From assembly GCF_000429505.1 (NCBI RefSeq), contig NZ_KE386911.1:13044-77043 (forward strand): a DNA stretch of 64,000 bases. Direction: 5' to 3'. Source of the stretch: Aliagarivorans taiwanensis DSM 22990 (GTDB lineage: Bacteria; Pseudomonadota; Gammaproteobacteria; Enterobacterales; Celerinatantimonadaceae). The notes under the pieces are model-generated. The model was not told the origin of the DNA and searched no databases. It was given only the letters and a program-made list of their open reading frames with translations. The position numbers were made by a program, and so were the translations under genes. Numbering within the stretch: position 1 is the stretch's first letter; each line of letters starts with the position of its first letter. Below are positions 10,537 to 19,306 of this stretch, piece after piece.

Positions 10537-11454
10537 TTACACGTCGAAACGGTTCTGCAGCGGTGGCATTACCTGCTTCTTGCGGCTAACGACGCCTGGC
10601 AGGTCGATCATTTGACCTTCGAAGCTGCCGCCTAGTGTTTCGGTTACCAGCTCGGCTTCTTCACTGCAGATCAAGCCTTTTGAGGTCAAGGCGTTGATGT
10701 CAGTCAGAATCACCAGTGCAGTATGGTAGCCTTCGTTGTCTTTCAGGCTTTGTAGCGCGGTTTGCAGCTCTTCTTCACGGGCCAGTACCGGGTCCAGAGA
10801 AGTCAGCTCGAGCTGAGCGATAGCGAATTGCTTGCCGCCGATCTCGTAGACTTTTTGATCACGTAGCACCAGCTCATCAGCAGGTACCTTGCTCACATCA
10901 GATTTAGCCGCAAACTGTTCGTCGGCGAAGGCTTCAACATCGCTAACGCCAGCCAGCTCGGCTAACGCCAATGCAGCGGTGCGGTCCTCTTCTACAAAAG
11001 TAGGCGAGTTGAACTTCACGGTATCGCTAAGAATGGCGCCCAACATCAGGGTAGCGGCTTCTTTACTAGGAGTAATGTCTGCTGCTTTATACATGCTGTA
11101 AACAATGGTACAGCTGCAGCCAACTGGGCGGATCCAGCACTCTAGCGGTTCAGCGGTGGTGATATCACCGAGTTTGTGGTGATCAACGATGCCACGAATG
11201 GTGGCTTGCTTGGCATCTTTTGGTGCCTGGCCCCAATCTGAGTAATCGATAAGCCAAACTTCTTCACCCGCGATTTCCGTGCGCACTTCCGGGGCATCAA
11301 AGCCGATCTTGTCTAACAGGAACTGAGCTTCTGGATTCGGCGTGCCTTGAGCAATCGCGGTAGCCGGGGTACCTTTCTTGGTTAAAAGCTCTGCCAGTGA
11401 GATAGCACCAGCGATACTGTCGCAATCGGGATTGGTGTGTCCGAGAACTAACAT
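10537..11454 (-). CDS. ppaC: Manganese-dependent inorganic pyrophosphatase (family II)
   Basis: PpaC hydrolyses pyrophosphate to phosphate in the cytoplasm and so drives biosynthetic reactions. The 305-aa protein is a DHH-family phosphatase. Metal ligands are visible in GHTNPDCDS (His6, Asp10, Asp12), in DYSDW near 70 and in the DHH of GIVDHHKLGD (about 88-97). The C-terminal DHHA2 domain includes the RKKQVMPP substrate-lysine region. The length is that of the family. It is a single-gene unit with its own terminator. Confidence 0.95.
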   Translation of the reverse strand: MLVLGHTNPDCDSIAGAISLAELLTKKGTPATAIAQGTPNPEAQFLLDKIGFDAPEVRTEIAGEEVWLIDYSDWGQAPKDAKQATIRGIVDHHKLGDITTAEPLECWIRPVGCSCTIVYSMYKAADITPSKEAATLMLGAILSDTVKFNSPTFVEEDRTAALALAELAGVSDVEAFADEQFAAKSDVSKVPADELVLRDQKVYEIGGKQFAIAQLELTSLDPVLAREEELQTALQSLKDNEGYHTALVILTDINALTSKGLICSEEAELVTETLGGSFEGQMIDLPGVVSRKKQVMPPLQNRFDV

Positions 11455-11617
11455 CTAAATATCCACTCTAAGTTGTATAACGATAACTGTCTGGCGATGA
11501 TAGGGCGCAGCGCCTTTGAGTTCAACTAGACCTTGATATTAGGCTGTAAAAACGGCATAAAATGTTAAAGGTTTGCTAATAACCTGAGTGTTTTACTCGA
11601 TTATTTGACCTTGATCT

Positions 11618-11648
11618 TTGATCTTTTTGGGATTTTTGCCGTTATACT
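11618..11648 (+). promoter_or_regulatory. Possible yccA promoter
   Basis: TATACT (11643-11648) resembles a -10 box, and TTGATC (11618-11623) is a possible -35 box at a long 19-nt spacing. It lies 50 nt before the yccA ATG. Confidence 0.35.
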
Positions 11649-11697
11649 AGGGCGAACTCTTGCCCGAGTGGTTTGATTTGAATTACGGAGTCATGAC

Positions 11698-12363
11698 ATG
11701 AACCAACCAAGCACCATTAAGTACTCTGCGGTTTCTGCCTTAGAAACCAACAAAGTACTTCGTAACACCTACGCCCTGCTCTCGATGACCTTGTTCACCA
11801 GTGCCTTGGCTGCCTTATTTGCTATGGCGATTGGCATTGGTCCTATGGCTTCTTTGGGCATGATGATCGGCGCCATCGTCATCGTATGGTTTATTTTGCC
11901 ACGCAGCATTAACTCTTCAATGGGTATCGTTTGGACCTTTGTGTTCACCTCATTGATGGGCGCATCGCTTGGCCCAACACTCACCTACTATGTGAGTTTG
12001 GACCAAGGCCCAATGATTGTTATGCAAGCACTTGGCATGACCGGCCTTATCTTCTTTGCCATGTCGGGCTATGTTCTGACTACCAAGAAGAACATGAGCT
12101 TTATGGGTGGCTTCCTGGGCGCAGGCCTGATTGTGTTGCTGATTTGTATGGTACTGAACATCTTCTTCGGTACGCCTGCAACTAGCCTGGCTATCAGCGC
12201 CGCCGTAGTTATGTTGTTCTCTGGTTTCATCCTGTATGACACCAGCCGCATCCTACGCGGTGAGGAGACCAACTACATCGCAGCAACTGTTAGCATGTAC
12301 CTAAACCTGTTCAACATCTTCGTTCACTTGTTGCACATCCTTGGTGTAATGAACGACGACTAA
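11698..12363 (+). CDS. yccA: Bax inhibitor-1 family protein YccA
   Basis: YccA is an inner-membrane protein. In E. coli it is a substrate and modulator of the FtsH protease. This 221-aa protein has about seven hydrophobic segments after a short polar N-terminus (about 1-22), and the C-terminal Bax-inhibitor signature region (FILYDTSRILRGEETNYI, then aromatic/Leu-rich and an acidic end). The ATG has a good ribosome site (ACGGAG) 7 nt upstream. As in E. coli it lies near tusE, here with yccS between them. Confidence 0.9.
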   Translation: MNQPSTIKYSAVSALETNKVLRNTYALLSMTLFTSALAALFAMAIGIGPMASLGMMIGAIVIVWFILPRSINSSMGIVWTFVFTSLMGASLGPTLTYYVSLDQGPMIVMQALGMTGLIFFAMSGYVLTTKKNMSFMGGFLGAGLIVLLICMVLNIFFGTPATSLAISAAVVMLFSGFILYDTSRILRGEETNYIAATVSMYLNLFNIFVHLLHILGVMNDD

Positions 12364-12382
12364 ACCTAAATTATGCAGTACT

Positions 12383-12411
12383 AAACGCCCCGCTAGTCGG
12401 GGCGTTTCTTT
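12383..12411 (+). terminator. Terminator between yccA and yccS
   Basis: A 10-bp stem (AAACGCCCCG / CGGGGCGTTT) with a CTAGT loop is followed by CTTTAT. It ends only 3 nt before the yccS start codon. Confidence 0.8.
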
Positions 12412-12413
12412 AT

Positions 12414-14465
12414 ATGACACAGACTATTTCAACTCTTCTTAATCAACTCGATTGGCCTCGGGCACTACGTGCCGGATTGCTCACAATCGTTTTTTGTGCG
12501 CTCATTCCTTGGCTCGACAGCGATACCATCCTTACGATGGTATTGGGCCTGATTGCTGCAGGTTTAGCCGACGGGCCAGATTTCTATCGCCAACCTTTTG
12601 CCAGCATTACCATGATGTTGGTGAGTTTTAGCCTTGCCAGCCTCTCAGTCACGCTATTGTTCCCCTACCCTTGGCTGTTTGCGCTAGGGCTGGTGAGCTC
12701 TACCTATCTATTTATGCTGATGCCGGTAGTTGGGCAAAAATATGGCTCCATCGCACTGAGCTCGTTGATTGTTGCGGTGTATACCATGCTTGGCTACCAC
12801 AGCATCGACGAGCCATTGATGCAGCCACTTTGGCTGGTGACTGGCGCCCTAATCTACGCAAGCTCAGCGCTACTATTCGATCGCGCCTTCCCAACCCTTA
12901 GCTTAGATAAACAGCTGCGACAGATGTATCGCCAACTAAGCGGCTACGCTGTGTGTAAGGCACGCCTGTTTCAAGATGGTGCCAATGCGCAAGAGATATT
13001 GCAGCAATTGCGTGAACGCGCCGCAGCCATCTCCGAGCGCGGCAGCCAGGTCCGCTACGGCCTGTTTTTGCAGCAGCAGCGCCGTCGTGGTCAGATTGGC
13101 TCAGAGCAAATGGATACGTTTTTCCTTGGTCAATTATTGTTTGAACGACTTAGCGCCGCGCACTTTGCTTACTCAGATATTCAGCGCCTGCAGCTCAAGC
13201 CGCGTTTGCGGGCACAAGTACGCCAGGTGCTGGTAGACCTCTCACGCTGTATTACCAATGACGAGAATAACCTCGCGGCGGTCGCCCAACGCGCAAAGGC
13301 ACTGGCGGGCAGCGAACCTGATTCGCCCGCGCTTATCGGCCTGCTTGATAACGTGCAACACTGTATTGAGCTGCTCGCCGAACCGCCAGAGTTCCCTGAG
13401 CCAGAACATCAATTTACGACCCGCACTGGCAGCGGATTAATAGGCTACATAAAGCAAAGCCTAACGCTCAATACCAACATCAACCGCCATGCCCTGCGCG
13501 TGTCGAGCTTGATGCTGATAGGCTACGGCGCAGTGCTACTGTCTGGGCACGAACAGGCATTCTGGCTCATGCTGAGCTGTGTACTGGTCACCAAGCCTAA
13601 CTATCAGGATACTAAAAGCCGCTTTTCTCAGCGCAGTATTGGCACTGCAGTCGGCATCTTGTTGGCAGCGCTGTTAGCCCAACTATACCTGCCATGGTTT
13701 GCCGCATCGCTATTGTTAGCGGCGCTGGTACTCAGCTTCTTTTTGTTCTTCCACCACAACTATGGCTTGGCGGTGTGCCTGATCACGCTGTTCGTTGGCT
13801 TGTCACTGACCTTACAAGGTAGCCAAGGCGGCCAAGTGTTGGTGATTCGTCTTGTGGCCACACTAAGCGGCAGCTTGATGGCGCTCGCGGCATTACGCTG
13901 GTTTTGGCCCGATTGGGGTGAAAAACATACCAAAGGCGCGGTGGCTGATGCCTTGCTGCACGGACAACAGTATTTGCGCTCGGTATCGCTTCAATTGTTA
14001 GCGCAGCAAAGCGATGAGCTGCAAGAATTTCGTATGTCCCGCTACTACTCTCAGCAAAGTAGCGCGCATTTGCTGCGTCACTGGCAACAGCTGATGGCAG
14101 AGCCCCAATCTAAACGCGCTACCAGCCCGCAGTTGTATCGCTTTATTGGCCACTATCAAAACTTTGTTAGCCATACAGCCGCGCTGTCTGCCCACCGTAC
14201 TCAGCAAATCAGCCCTAAAGCACTCAAAGAGATCGATGGGATCTGTCAGCTTTTTTGCAACCAGTTGGGTAGCTTGCATGCCTATCTGGAGAAAAACCAA
14301 CTATGGCAGGCCTCGGTGAACGACCTTACGACAGATGTGGCACTGGCCAACAGAAGGTTGTTGCCACTGCTACAAGGCAGTGAACAAATCATCGCTTTTC
14401 AATTACAATTGCTCGCCGAAGACGTAAGCCGCATGCAAGCTGAGATCAGCGAAGGCGGATGGTAG
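12414..14465 (+). CDS. yccS: FUSC-family inner-membrane protein YccS
   Basis: YccS is an inner-membrane protein of the fusaric-acid-resistance/aromatic-acid-exporter-like superfamily. Its substrate is not established. The 683-aa protein has two blocks of membrane helices (about 15-165 and 350-505), each followed by a soluble helical region, the usual duplicated FUSC layout. The second membrane block contains [19 protein letters not shown], the charged loop typical of FUSC proteins. The ATG lies directly behind the yccA terminator and lacks a clear ribosome site. The N-terminus resembles E. coli YccS, so I keep this start. Confidence 0.85.
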   Translation: MTQTISTLLNQLDWPRALRAGLLTIVFCALIPWLDSDTILTMVLGLIAAGLADGPDFYRQPFASITMMLVSFSLASLSVTLLFPYPWLFALGLVSSTYLFMLMPVVGQKYGSIALSSLIVAVYTMLGYHSIDEPLMQPLWLVTGALIYASSALLFDRAFPTLSLDKQLRQMYRQLSGYAVCKARLFQDGANAQEILQQLRERAAAISERGSQVRYGLFLQQQRRRGQIGSEQMDTFFLGQLLFERLSAAHFAYSDIQRLQLKPRLRAQVRQVLVDLSRCITNDENNLAAVAQRAKALAGSEPDSPALIGLLDNVQHCIELLAEPPEFPEPEHQFTTRTGSGLIGYIKQSLTLNTNINRHALRVSSLMLIGYGAVLLSGHEQAFWLMLSCVLVTKPNYQDTKSRFSQRSIGTAVGILLAALLAQLYLPWFAASLLLAALVLSFFLFFHHNYGLAVCLITLFVGLSLTLQGSQGGQVLVIRLVATLSGSLMALAALRWFWPDWGEKHTKGAVADALLHGQQYLRSVSLQLLAQQSDELQEFRMSRYYSQQSSAHLLRHWQQLMAEPQSKRATSPQLYRFIGHYQNFVSHTAALSAHRTQQISPKALKEIDGICQLFCNQLGSLHAYLEKNQLWQASVNDLTTDVALANRRLLPLLQGSEQIIAFQLQLLAEDVSRMQAEISEGGW

Positions 14466-14490
14466 CAGCTTACTAATAGAGAGAAACACC

Positions 14491-14823
14491 ATGACACTGA
14501 GCCTTAACGGCATCGAGATCGCCACCGATAAACACGGTTATCTGAGCGATCACAACGACTGGAGCGAACAACTCGCAGCAATCATCGCCGAACAAGAAGC
14601 GATCGAACTAGAAGAACCCCATTGGGAAGTGGTGCGCTTTGTGCGCGAGTTTTATCTGGAGTTCAACACCTCCCCTGCCATGCGCGCGCTGGTAAAAGCG
14701 ATGGCCAAGCGATTTGGGCCGGATAAGGGAAATAGCCGCTATCTGTATAAGTTGTTCCCGAAAGGGCCGGCGAAACAAGCAACTAAGATTGCCGGGCTGC
14801 CGAAACCGGTTAAATGTATTTAG
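14491..14823 (+). CDS. tusE: Sulfurtransferase TusE (DsrC/TusE family)
   Basis: TusE accepts sulfur from TusBCD and passes it to MnmA for 2-thiolation of tRNA wobble uridine. The 110-aa protein ends in KPVKCI, with the essential cysteine next to last (Cys109). The second, upstream cysteine of true DsrC proteins is absent, which favours TusE over a dissimilatory sulfite reductase partner. It is close behind yccS (25 nt) and followed by a terminator. Confidence 0.92.
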   Translation: MTLSLNGIEIATDKHGYLSDHNDWSEQLAAIIAEQEAIELEEPHWEVVRFVREFYLEFNTSPAMRALVKAMAKRFGPDKGNSRYLYKLFPKGPAKQATKIAGLPKPVKCI

Positions 14824-14836
14824 CGCCAGCAACGAC

Positions 14837-14867
14837 AAAAGCCACCGCGAACGGTGGCTTTTCTTTG
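14837..14867 (+). terminator. Terminator after tusE
   Basis: An 11-bp stem (AAAAGCCACCG / CGGTGGCTTTT) with a CGAA loop is followed by CTTTG. It sits between convergent tusE and the first porin and could also serve the minus strand. Confidence 0.85.
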
Positions 14868-14884
14868 TCTAACTTAAGGTTAGA

Positions 14885-15871
14885 TTAGAAGTAGTAGCGA
14901 ACACCAACAGCGAACAGGTCGTCATCAGCTTTGCTACCGCCGGTTTTCTCTTCTACGTTAGCGTATTCACCGTAGAAACGAACACCAGCAATGTAGTAAG
15001 CCGCACCCACGATGTACTGAGTGTCACGAGTGCTAGCTGCATCGTAGTCCAAGTAGTTGAAACCTGCGTACAGTTGAACGGCATTCGGGAAGGTGTAAGC
15101 TACAACGCCTTCGTAACCGTTTGACTTGCGGTCGTACAGGTCTTTCAGGTCTGCGTAAGCAACAGAAGCATACCAAGCATCAGTTGCGTAAGTCGCAGCC
15201 AGAGCCAGTTGCTTGCTGTCTTTTTGACCAGCAGCAGTGTAGTCAGCTACATGGTATGCAGCACCAATGTTCAGACCAAAGTCGAAATCATAGCTAGCAG
15301 CAAGTGCGTAGCTTGAGTCGCGGTTGTTGCTTTCGTTTTCAAACTGGTATTGAGCAGACAGGTTGAAGTTACCGATGCTGTTATCGTACTTAACAGACTC
15401 ATCAGCACGCGCAGTACCACGCTCATCACCACCACCGTAGATGCCCATGGCTGTACCGCCATTTACCCAGAATACGTCAGTTGCGCCGGCAACTTCGTAG
15501 TAGGTTGACCATTGCTTACCAAAGCTGATAGAACCAGCTGAATCGTGGTCGAAAGCGATAAACGCAAGGCGGTTGAAGAAAGACGTACTAATACCGGTGT
15601 CTTCATCAACATTATTGTTCTGAGGATTTCCTAGACCGTACTCTAGCGTAGAGCGAGCTGTTACGCTGTCGGTAATAGTCTTGCTGAAGTTAAAGTTAAT
15701 GCGAGACGAGTTGTTGGTCAGCACGGTTGAAGAGTCGCTGTTTAGAATCATCAGATTTAAACGACCGCCAACGCTGAAAGTTGCGCTGCCATCGTTATAA
15801 AGTTCAACTGCCTGAGTAGCGCCAGTTGCCAGAAGCGCTGGTACAGCCAAAGCTAATACTGTTTTTTTCAT
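14885..15871 (-). CDS. Outer-membrane porin (OmpC/OmpU-like), first of three
   Basis: This is a general-diffusion porin that forms a beta-barrel in the outer membrane. I place the start at the ATG at 15871 (328 aa), because it opens a clear signal peptide (MKKTVLALAVPALLATGATQA) and GTGGAAC precedes it. Upstream in-frame sequence is low-complexity leader. The mature part starts VELYNDG, alternates polar and aromatic strands, has the loop motif KQWSTYYEVAGATDVFWV, and ends in YYF, the C-terminal phenylalanine BAM signal. It is clearly paralogous to the next porin (the same VELYNDG and VAGATDVFWV blocks). Confidence 0.93.
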   Translation of the reverse strand: MKKTVLALAVPALLATGATQAVELYNDGSATFSVGGRLNLMILNSDSSTVLTNNSSRINFNFSKTITDSVTARSTLEYGLGNPQNNNVDEDTGISTSFFNRLAFIAFDHDSAGSISFGKQWSTYYEVAGATDVFWVNGGTAMGIYGGGDERGTARADESVKYDNSIGNFNLSAQYQFENESNNRDSSYALAASYDFDFGLNIGAAYHVADYTAAGQKDSKQLALAATYATDAWYASVAYADLKDLYDRKSNGYEGVVAYTFPNAVQLYAGFNYLDYDAASTRDTQYIVGAAYYIAGVRFYGEYANVEEKTGGSKADDDLFAVGVRYYF

Positions 15872-16528
15872 TGTTCCACTGCCTTTGTAGTTATTTAATC
15901 CATTTCCCTTGCCCAATTCTGGGCAACAAAATATTTTGCAAATGCAACACCTGCTCAGGCGTTCCGTTTGCTGGATCACAATTTTGCAAAAGCTTACGCT
16001 GCGTTCAAGTTTTTTTTTCATTTTTTTTGAACTTTTATGACAGTTTGATGTCATGTAAATGACAGCATTTATTGCTCAATTTACCATCACGCACAATCCC
16101 CTCTCTCAAGCGGCGCTGGTGGTTATTTCATCCTGCATAACCCACCGAAGTAGTATGTAATTCCGTGCCGTCACATATAGGCTACATTAGCCGACACAAT
16201 GAAACATATCGCTCCAGCTGATTCTATTTTGCGCTCATGGAGCAGGTTATCGAACCTGCAGAGAAGCACACTCGCTAAAATTTAATGTAGTGCGAGCATT
16301 AGAGTTGAAAGTGCGTTAGCTAACGACATTGCGCCGTGTAACTCGCGGTCTATACCAAGGCAATAGAGTGTGTGGTGGAAGAGCATTTTGTCTTCTCGAT
16401 TTGTGCTAAGACCGCAAACTAAAAGGCAAGGCTTAATCACGTAGAATTCGCTTAGTGATTGGTTATATGACAGCTCTCCTACTGGTTGAGGAGAAGTGGC
16501 AACCTTATTCAGCGCCGGTCATAAACTA
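15872..16528. other. Long intergenic region between porins 1 and 2
   Basis: The part next to porin 1 holds its promoter. No coding frame of note was seen in 16060-16528. Inverted repeats are visible at 16242-16259 (GCAGGTT-ATCG-AACCTGC), at 16314-16325 (palindrome CGTTAGCTAACG) and at 16475-16494 (TCTCCT / AGGAGA). None has an obvious T-run, and I cannot assign a function. Confidence 0.5.
15980..16039 (-). promoter_or_regulatory. Porin 1 promoter with upstream A-tracts
   Basis: On the minus strand, TTGAAC (-35, 16003-16008), 17 nt and AAAATT (-10, 15980-15985) are preceded by long A-tracts and by CATAAAAGTTC (16029-16039). The same architecture recurs before porin 2 and partly before porin 3. 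A-tracts in this position often act as UP elements. The hexamer assignment is inferred. Confidence 0.5.
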
Positions 16529-16552
16529 AAAAAGCCACCTTTCGGTGGCTTC
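16529..16552 (-). terminator. Terminator after porin 2
   Basis: The stem AAGCCACC-TTTC-GGTGGCTT is followed by a T-run on the minus strand, directly downstream of the porin 2 stop. Confidence 0.88.
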
Positions 16553-16574
16553 ATATCATAAGACTTAACAAGTC

Positions 16575-17570
16575 TTAGAAGTGGTAGCGTACGCCCACAG
16601 CACCTTTGTTGTCGCGAGATTTCGCGCCAGCGGTGTCTTTCATATCGATGTTTGCGTACTCAGCAAACATGATAACGCCGCTCATGTTGTAAGAGCCGCC
16701 AACGATGTACTCGTTGTGCTCAGCGTCACCGCTGCGCTCTTCCAGGATGTTGAAACCAGCGTGAGCTTGGAAGCCTGACGCGAAGTTGTAGCTTACGAAA
16801 CCTTCGTAGCCACGGGCTTTTTCGAAGTCTTCTACGTTTTTAGACTCACCGTAGCTTAGGCCGGTGGTCAGGCTGTCTAGCTTGTAAGTCGCATTTAGAA
16901 CGTACTGCTTAGCGTTGTCTTCGTCAGCAATCTTGGTTTCCAGGAAGGCACCGCCGAAGCTTAGACCGTTACCCAGATCGTAGCTAGCGGCTGCAGAGTA
17001 GCTGCCATCGCGGTAGAAGTCAGCTTTGCTTGCATCGCCTTCAAACTGGTACATCGCAGACAGGTTTAGACCGCCCAGAGCAATATCGTACTTGATAGCT
17101 TCGTCAGCACGAGCTGCGCCGCGAGCGTCACCAGCGTTGCTGTAGATACCCAGCGCAGAACCGCCGTATACCCAGAATACATCGGTAGCGCCAGCTACGT
17201 TGTAGAAAGTAGACCATTGCTTACCGAAGGCAACAGAGCCGTAATCGCTGTGATCAAGCGCGATGAAACCAAGACGGTTGGTGAAAGAAGAATCAACGTT
17301 CTTCTCTGGGCTTACCATGGCGTACTCCATCAGAGCGCGCGCTTGCAGGTTTTCGTTCAACTGGCGCTTGAAGCCGAAGTTGATGCGTGAAGATTGGTTT
17401 TGCAGCTTAACAGTGCTGTCTTTGCCAGACTGGTCGCGAGCTTCAACTTTCAGTACCAGACGACCGCCTACAGAGAATGCGTTAGTGCCATCGTTGTAAA
17501 GTTCTACTGCTTGAGTTGTGCCTGCAGCCATCATAGCTGGAACGGCCATTGCTAGAATGGTTTTTTTCAT
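16575..17570 (-). CDS. Outer-membrane porin, second of three
   Basis: This is a 331-aa general porin with signal peptide MKKTILAMAVPAMMAAGTTQA and a mature start VELYNDG like porin 1. It has the central block KQWSTFYNVAGATDVFWVYG and a terminal ...VGVRYHF ending in phenylalanine. Porins 1 and 2 are paralogs from a tandem duplication. Variation is concentrated in the segments between strands, as expected for surface loops. It has its own promoter and terminator. Confidence 0.93.
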   Translation of the reverse strand: MKKTILAMAVPAMMAAGTTQAVELYNDGTNAFSVGGRLVLKVEARDQSGKDSTVKLQNQSSRINFGFKRQLNENLQARALMEYAMVSPEKNVDSSFTNRLGFIALDHSDYGSVAFGKQWSTFYNVAGATDVFWVYGGSALGIYSNAGDARGAARADEAIKYDIALGGLNLSAMYQFEGDASKADFYRDGSYSAAASYDLGNGLSFGGAFLETKIADEDNAKQYVLNATYKLDSLTTGLSYGESKNVEDFEKARGYEGFVSYNFASGFQAHAGFNILEERSGDAEHNEYIVGGSYNMSGVIMFAEYANIDMKDTAGAKSRDNKGAVGVRYHF

Positions 17571-17670
17571 TTTTCCACTGCCTAAAGTTGTATGTAATTC
17601 ATACTCTCCATGTAACGATATTATTGACTGAACTATATTTTTTCAGCAGCACATCCATTTGCGGATACAG

Positions 17671-17730
17671 ATATTTGCCGAATATCAAACCTAGTTCAAG
17701 CTTTTTTTAAAATTTTTTGGAACTTTTATG
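17671..17730 (-). promoter_or_regulatory. Porin 2 promoter with upstream A-tracts
   Basis: On the minus strand, TTGAAC (17694-17699), 17 nt and AAATAT (17671-17676) are preceded by A/T tracts and CATAAAAGTTC (17720-17730). The layout is the same as before porin 1. The remaining sequence up to the porin 3 terminator shows nothing else. Confidence 0.5.
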
Positions 17731-17865
17731 TCAGACAGGTGACCTTTAGTAATTAACCTTTTAAGTATCAAGAAGGTTCTAAGAAACAGTATCTTGCAGC
17801 ATTAGACAGGTTTTTAGTTAGTAATGATCGTAGCTCAACCCATGTCGGCTCAAGGCTTCAGCCAT

Positions 17866-17889
17866 AAAAAAACCCGCCGCAGCGGGTTT
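17866..17889 (-). terminator. Terminator after porin 3
   Basis: The stem AAACCCGC-CGCA-GCGGGTTT is followed by a T-run on the minus strand. Confidence 0.88.
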
Positions 17890-17926
17890 CTGGTAGTTCC
17901 AATTAACTTACGTGTGTCAGGACAGC

Positions 17927-18910
17927 TTAGAAGTTGTACTGAACTGAGATATCCCAAGCATCATCAGCGCCAGAGATTTGCTGCGCAGCGTACTCTGCAA
18001 ATACTTTGATGTTGCTGTTGAACTTGTAGCTTACGCCTAGAGTGAATACGTCAGAGAGATCTGCAGATGCGCCGCCTGATTCAATTTCTGACGTTGCGTA
18101 ACCTGCATAGATGTCAGTTTGCCCCAGGTTGTAAGAAGCCACTAGGTCGTAACCCGTGATGTCCAGATCAGCTGTTGCAGTGTCAATTTCTGAAGAAACG
18201 TATACCGCAGCCAAGTATAGGGCATCCAGGCTGTAGGTTGCAGAAAGCGCGTAGTTAGTTTTGTCAGCACCACCTTCAAACTCTTCTACGTGGAAACCAC
18301 CGTAAACACCCAGACCGAAGTCGGTGTTGTAACCAACGGTAGCTGCGAAACTGTTGTCCAGGTCACCAATCACTACTGACGTATCGTTCTCTGGATTACC
18401 CGCTGAAATTTGGAAGTTTTCATCAGTGAACTGGTAAGAAGCGCCCACGTAAAGACCACCAAACTCGCCGTTGTACACAATTTGACCTTCTTGACGACCA
18501 TCTTCAACCAAGGTGAAAGCTTCATAACCGAACTTGTTGAAGATATCGGTAGCCGCAACGGCTTGATAGAAAGCAGTATCGGTTTGACCGAATACTACAG
18601 TACCCCAAGAATCACCTGAGAAACCTGCATATACGTGACGAGCAGTAAACTTGCTGCTGTCACCATTTTCTGCAGCGACTTGCCACTCACCGCGAGCTAC
18701 GCCGTACAGACCATCGCTGATCATAGATTTGGCTTTGAAGCCCAAGCGTGCTGAGCCTACGCCATCGGTATCGTCACCAGTGTCGATAATATCGAATTGC
18801 GCACGACCATAAAGGTTAACGCTAACATCTTCACTATCGTAAACGGTTGCTGCCTGCGCTGATGCTGCGAATAGAGCTGAAGTAGCTACTGCAAGAATTG
18901 TCTTTTTCAT
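17927..18910 (-). CDS. Outer-membrane porin, third of three (divergent type)
   Basis: This 327-aa porin has signal peptide MKKTILAVATSALFAASAQA and a mature start ATVYDSEDVSVNLYGR, the NLYGR-type first strand of OmpC/OmpU porins. It ends WDISVQYNF with the terminal phenylalanine. It is very acidic and differs from porins 1 and 2, lacking their VELYNDG and DVFWV blocks, so it is an older relative rather than a recent copy. Confidence 0.92.
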   Translation of the reverse strand: MKKTILAVATSALFAASAQAATVYDSEDVSVNLYGRAQFDIIDTGDDTDGVGSARLGFKAKSMISDGLYGVARGEWQVAAENGDSSKFTARHVYAGFSGDSWGTVVFGQTDTAFYQAVAATDIFNKFGYEAFTLVEDGRQEGQIVYNGEFGGLYVGASYQFTDENFQISAGNPENDTSVVIGDLDNSFAATVGYNTDFGLGVYGGFHVEEFEGGADKTNYALSATYSLDALYLAAVYVSSEIDTATADLDITGYDLVASYNLGQTDIYAGYATSEIESGGASADLSDVFTLGVSYKFNSNIKVFAEYAAQQISGADDAWDISVQYNF

Positions 18911-19306
18911 TTTATGTGCCTTTCTTTGCGATTAAACACTTGTTCCATTATTCCCTGTGTAACAGCGATTTCTCGCTGCCAAAAATAATTTATCAACTCA
19001 TAATCATTTTGCAATATTTTTTGTGAACTTTTTCGCAAACTCGTAAATGCGCGATTTATCATGCGCTTACACAGGGCAGCGGTTAGAGCTACTCTAAAAG
19101 GCGAAGTTCTTAGCTAGATATGTCAAAAATATGTATTTTTCGCGTGCTGCAATTTTTGCCCATAACAGCATATTTATCTTCGACTTAGACAATGAGCGAG
19201 GTATTCTAAGTAGTGATGCGGGAAATCGAGGGAAACGCCTCCATATATAATGTTGGCAGGCACTACTTCCGGCGGCAGTAAATCCATCAAGTTTAAGAGC
19301 TGACTT
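18911..19306. other. Divergent intergenic region, porin 3 / dinG
   Basis: The porin 3 promoter (18987-19014) and the GAACTTTTT element (19025-19033) lie here. The remainder up to dinG is AT-rich with no gene, no hairpin terminator and no LexA-type CTG-N10-CAG box. Confidence 0.5.
18987..19033 (-). promoter_or_regulatory. Possible porin 3 promoter
   Basis: On the minus strand, TTGCAA (19009-19014), 16 nt and TAAATT (18987-18992) are preceded by an A-tract and AAAAAGTTC (19025-19033). The AAAAGTTC plus A-tract block is shared with porins 1 and 2. Confidence 0.4.

Noticed and set aside
15872-16054. 61-codon upstream extension of porin 1
   Set aside because: It would place charged, Cys-rich residues before a perfect signal peptide and run through the promoter. 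The ATG at 15871 is clearly the start.
16242-16259. Inverted repeat resembling a tRNA T-arm (GGTTCGA)
   Set aside because: The loop and stem lengths do not fit a T-arm and no acceptor or anticodon arm is nearby.
19040-19306. LexA box for the DinG-like helicase
   Set aside because: No CTG-N10-CAG site was found upstream, so SOS control of this gene is not claimed.
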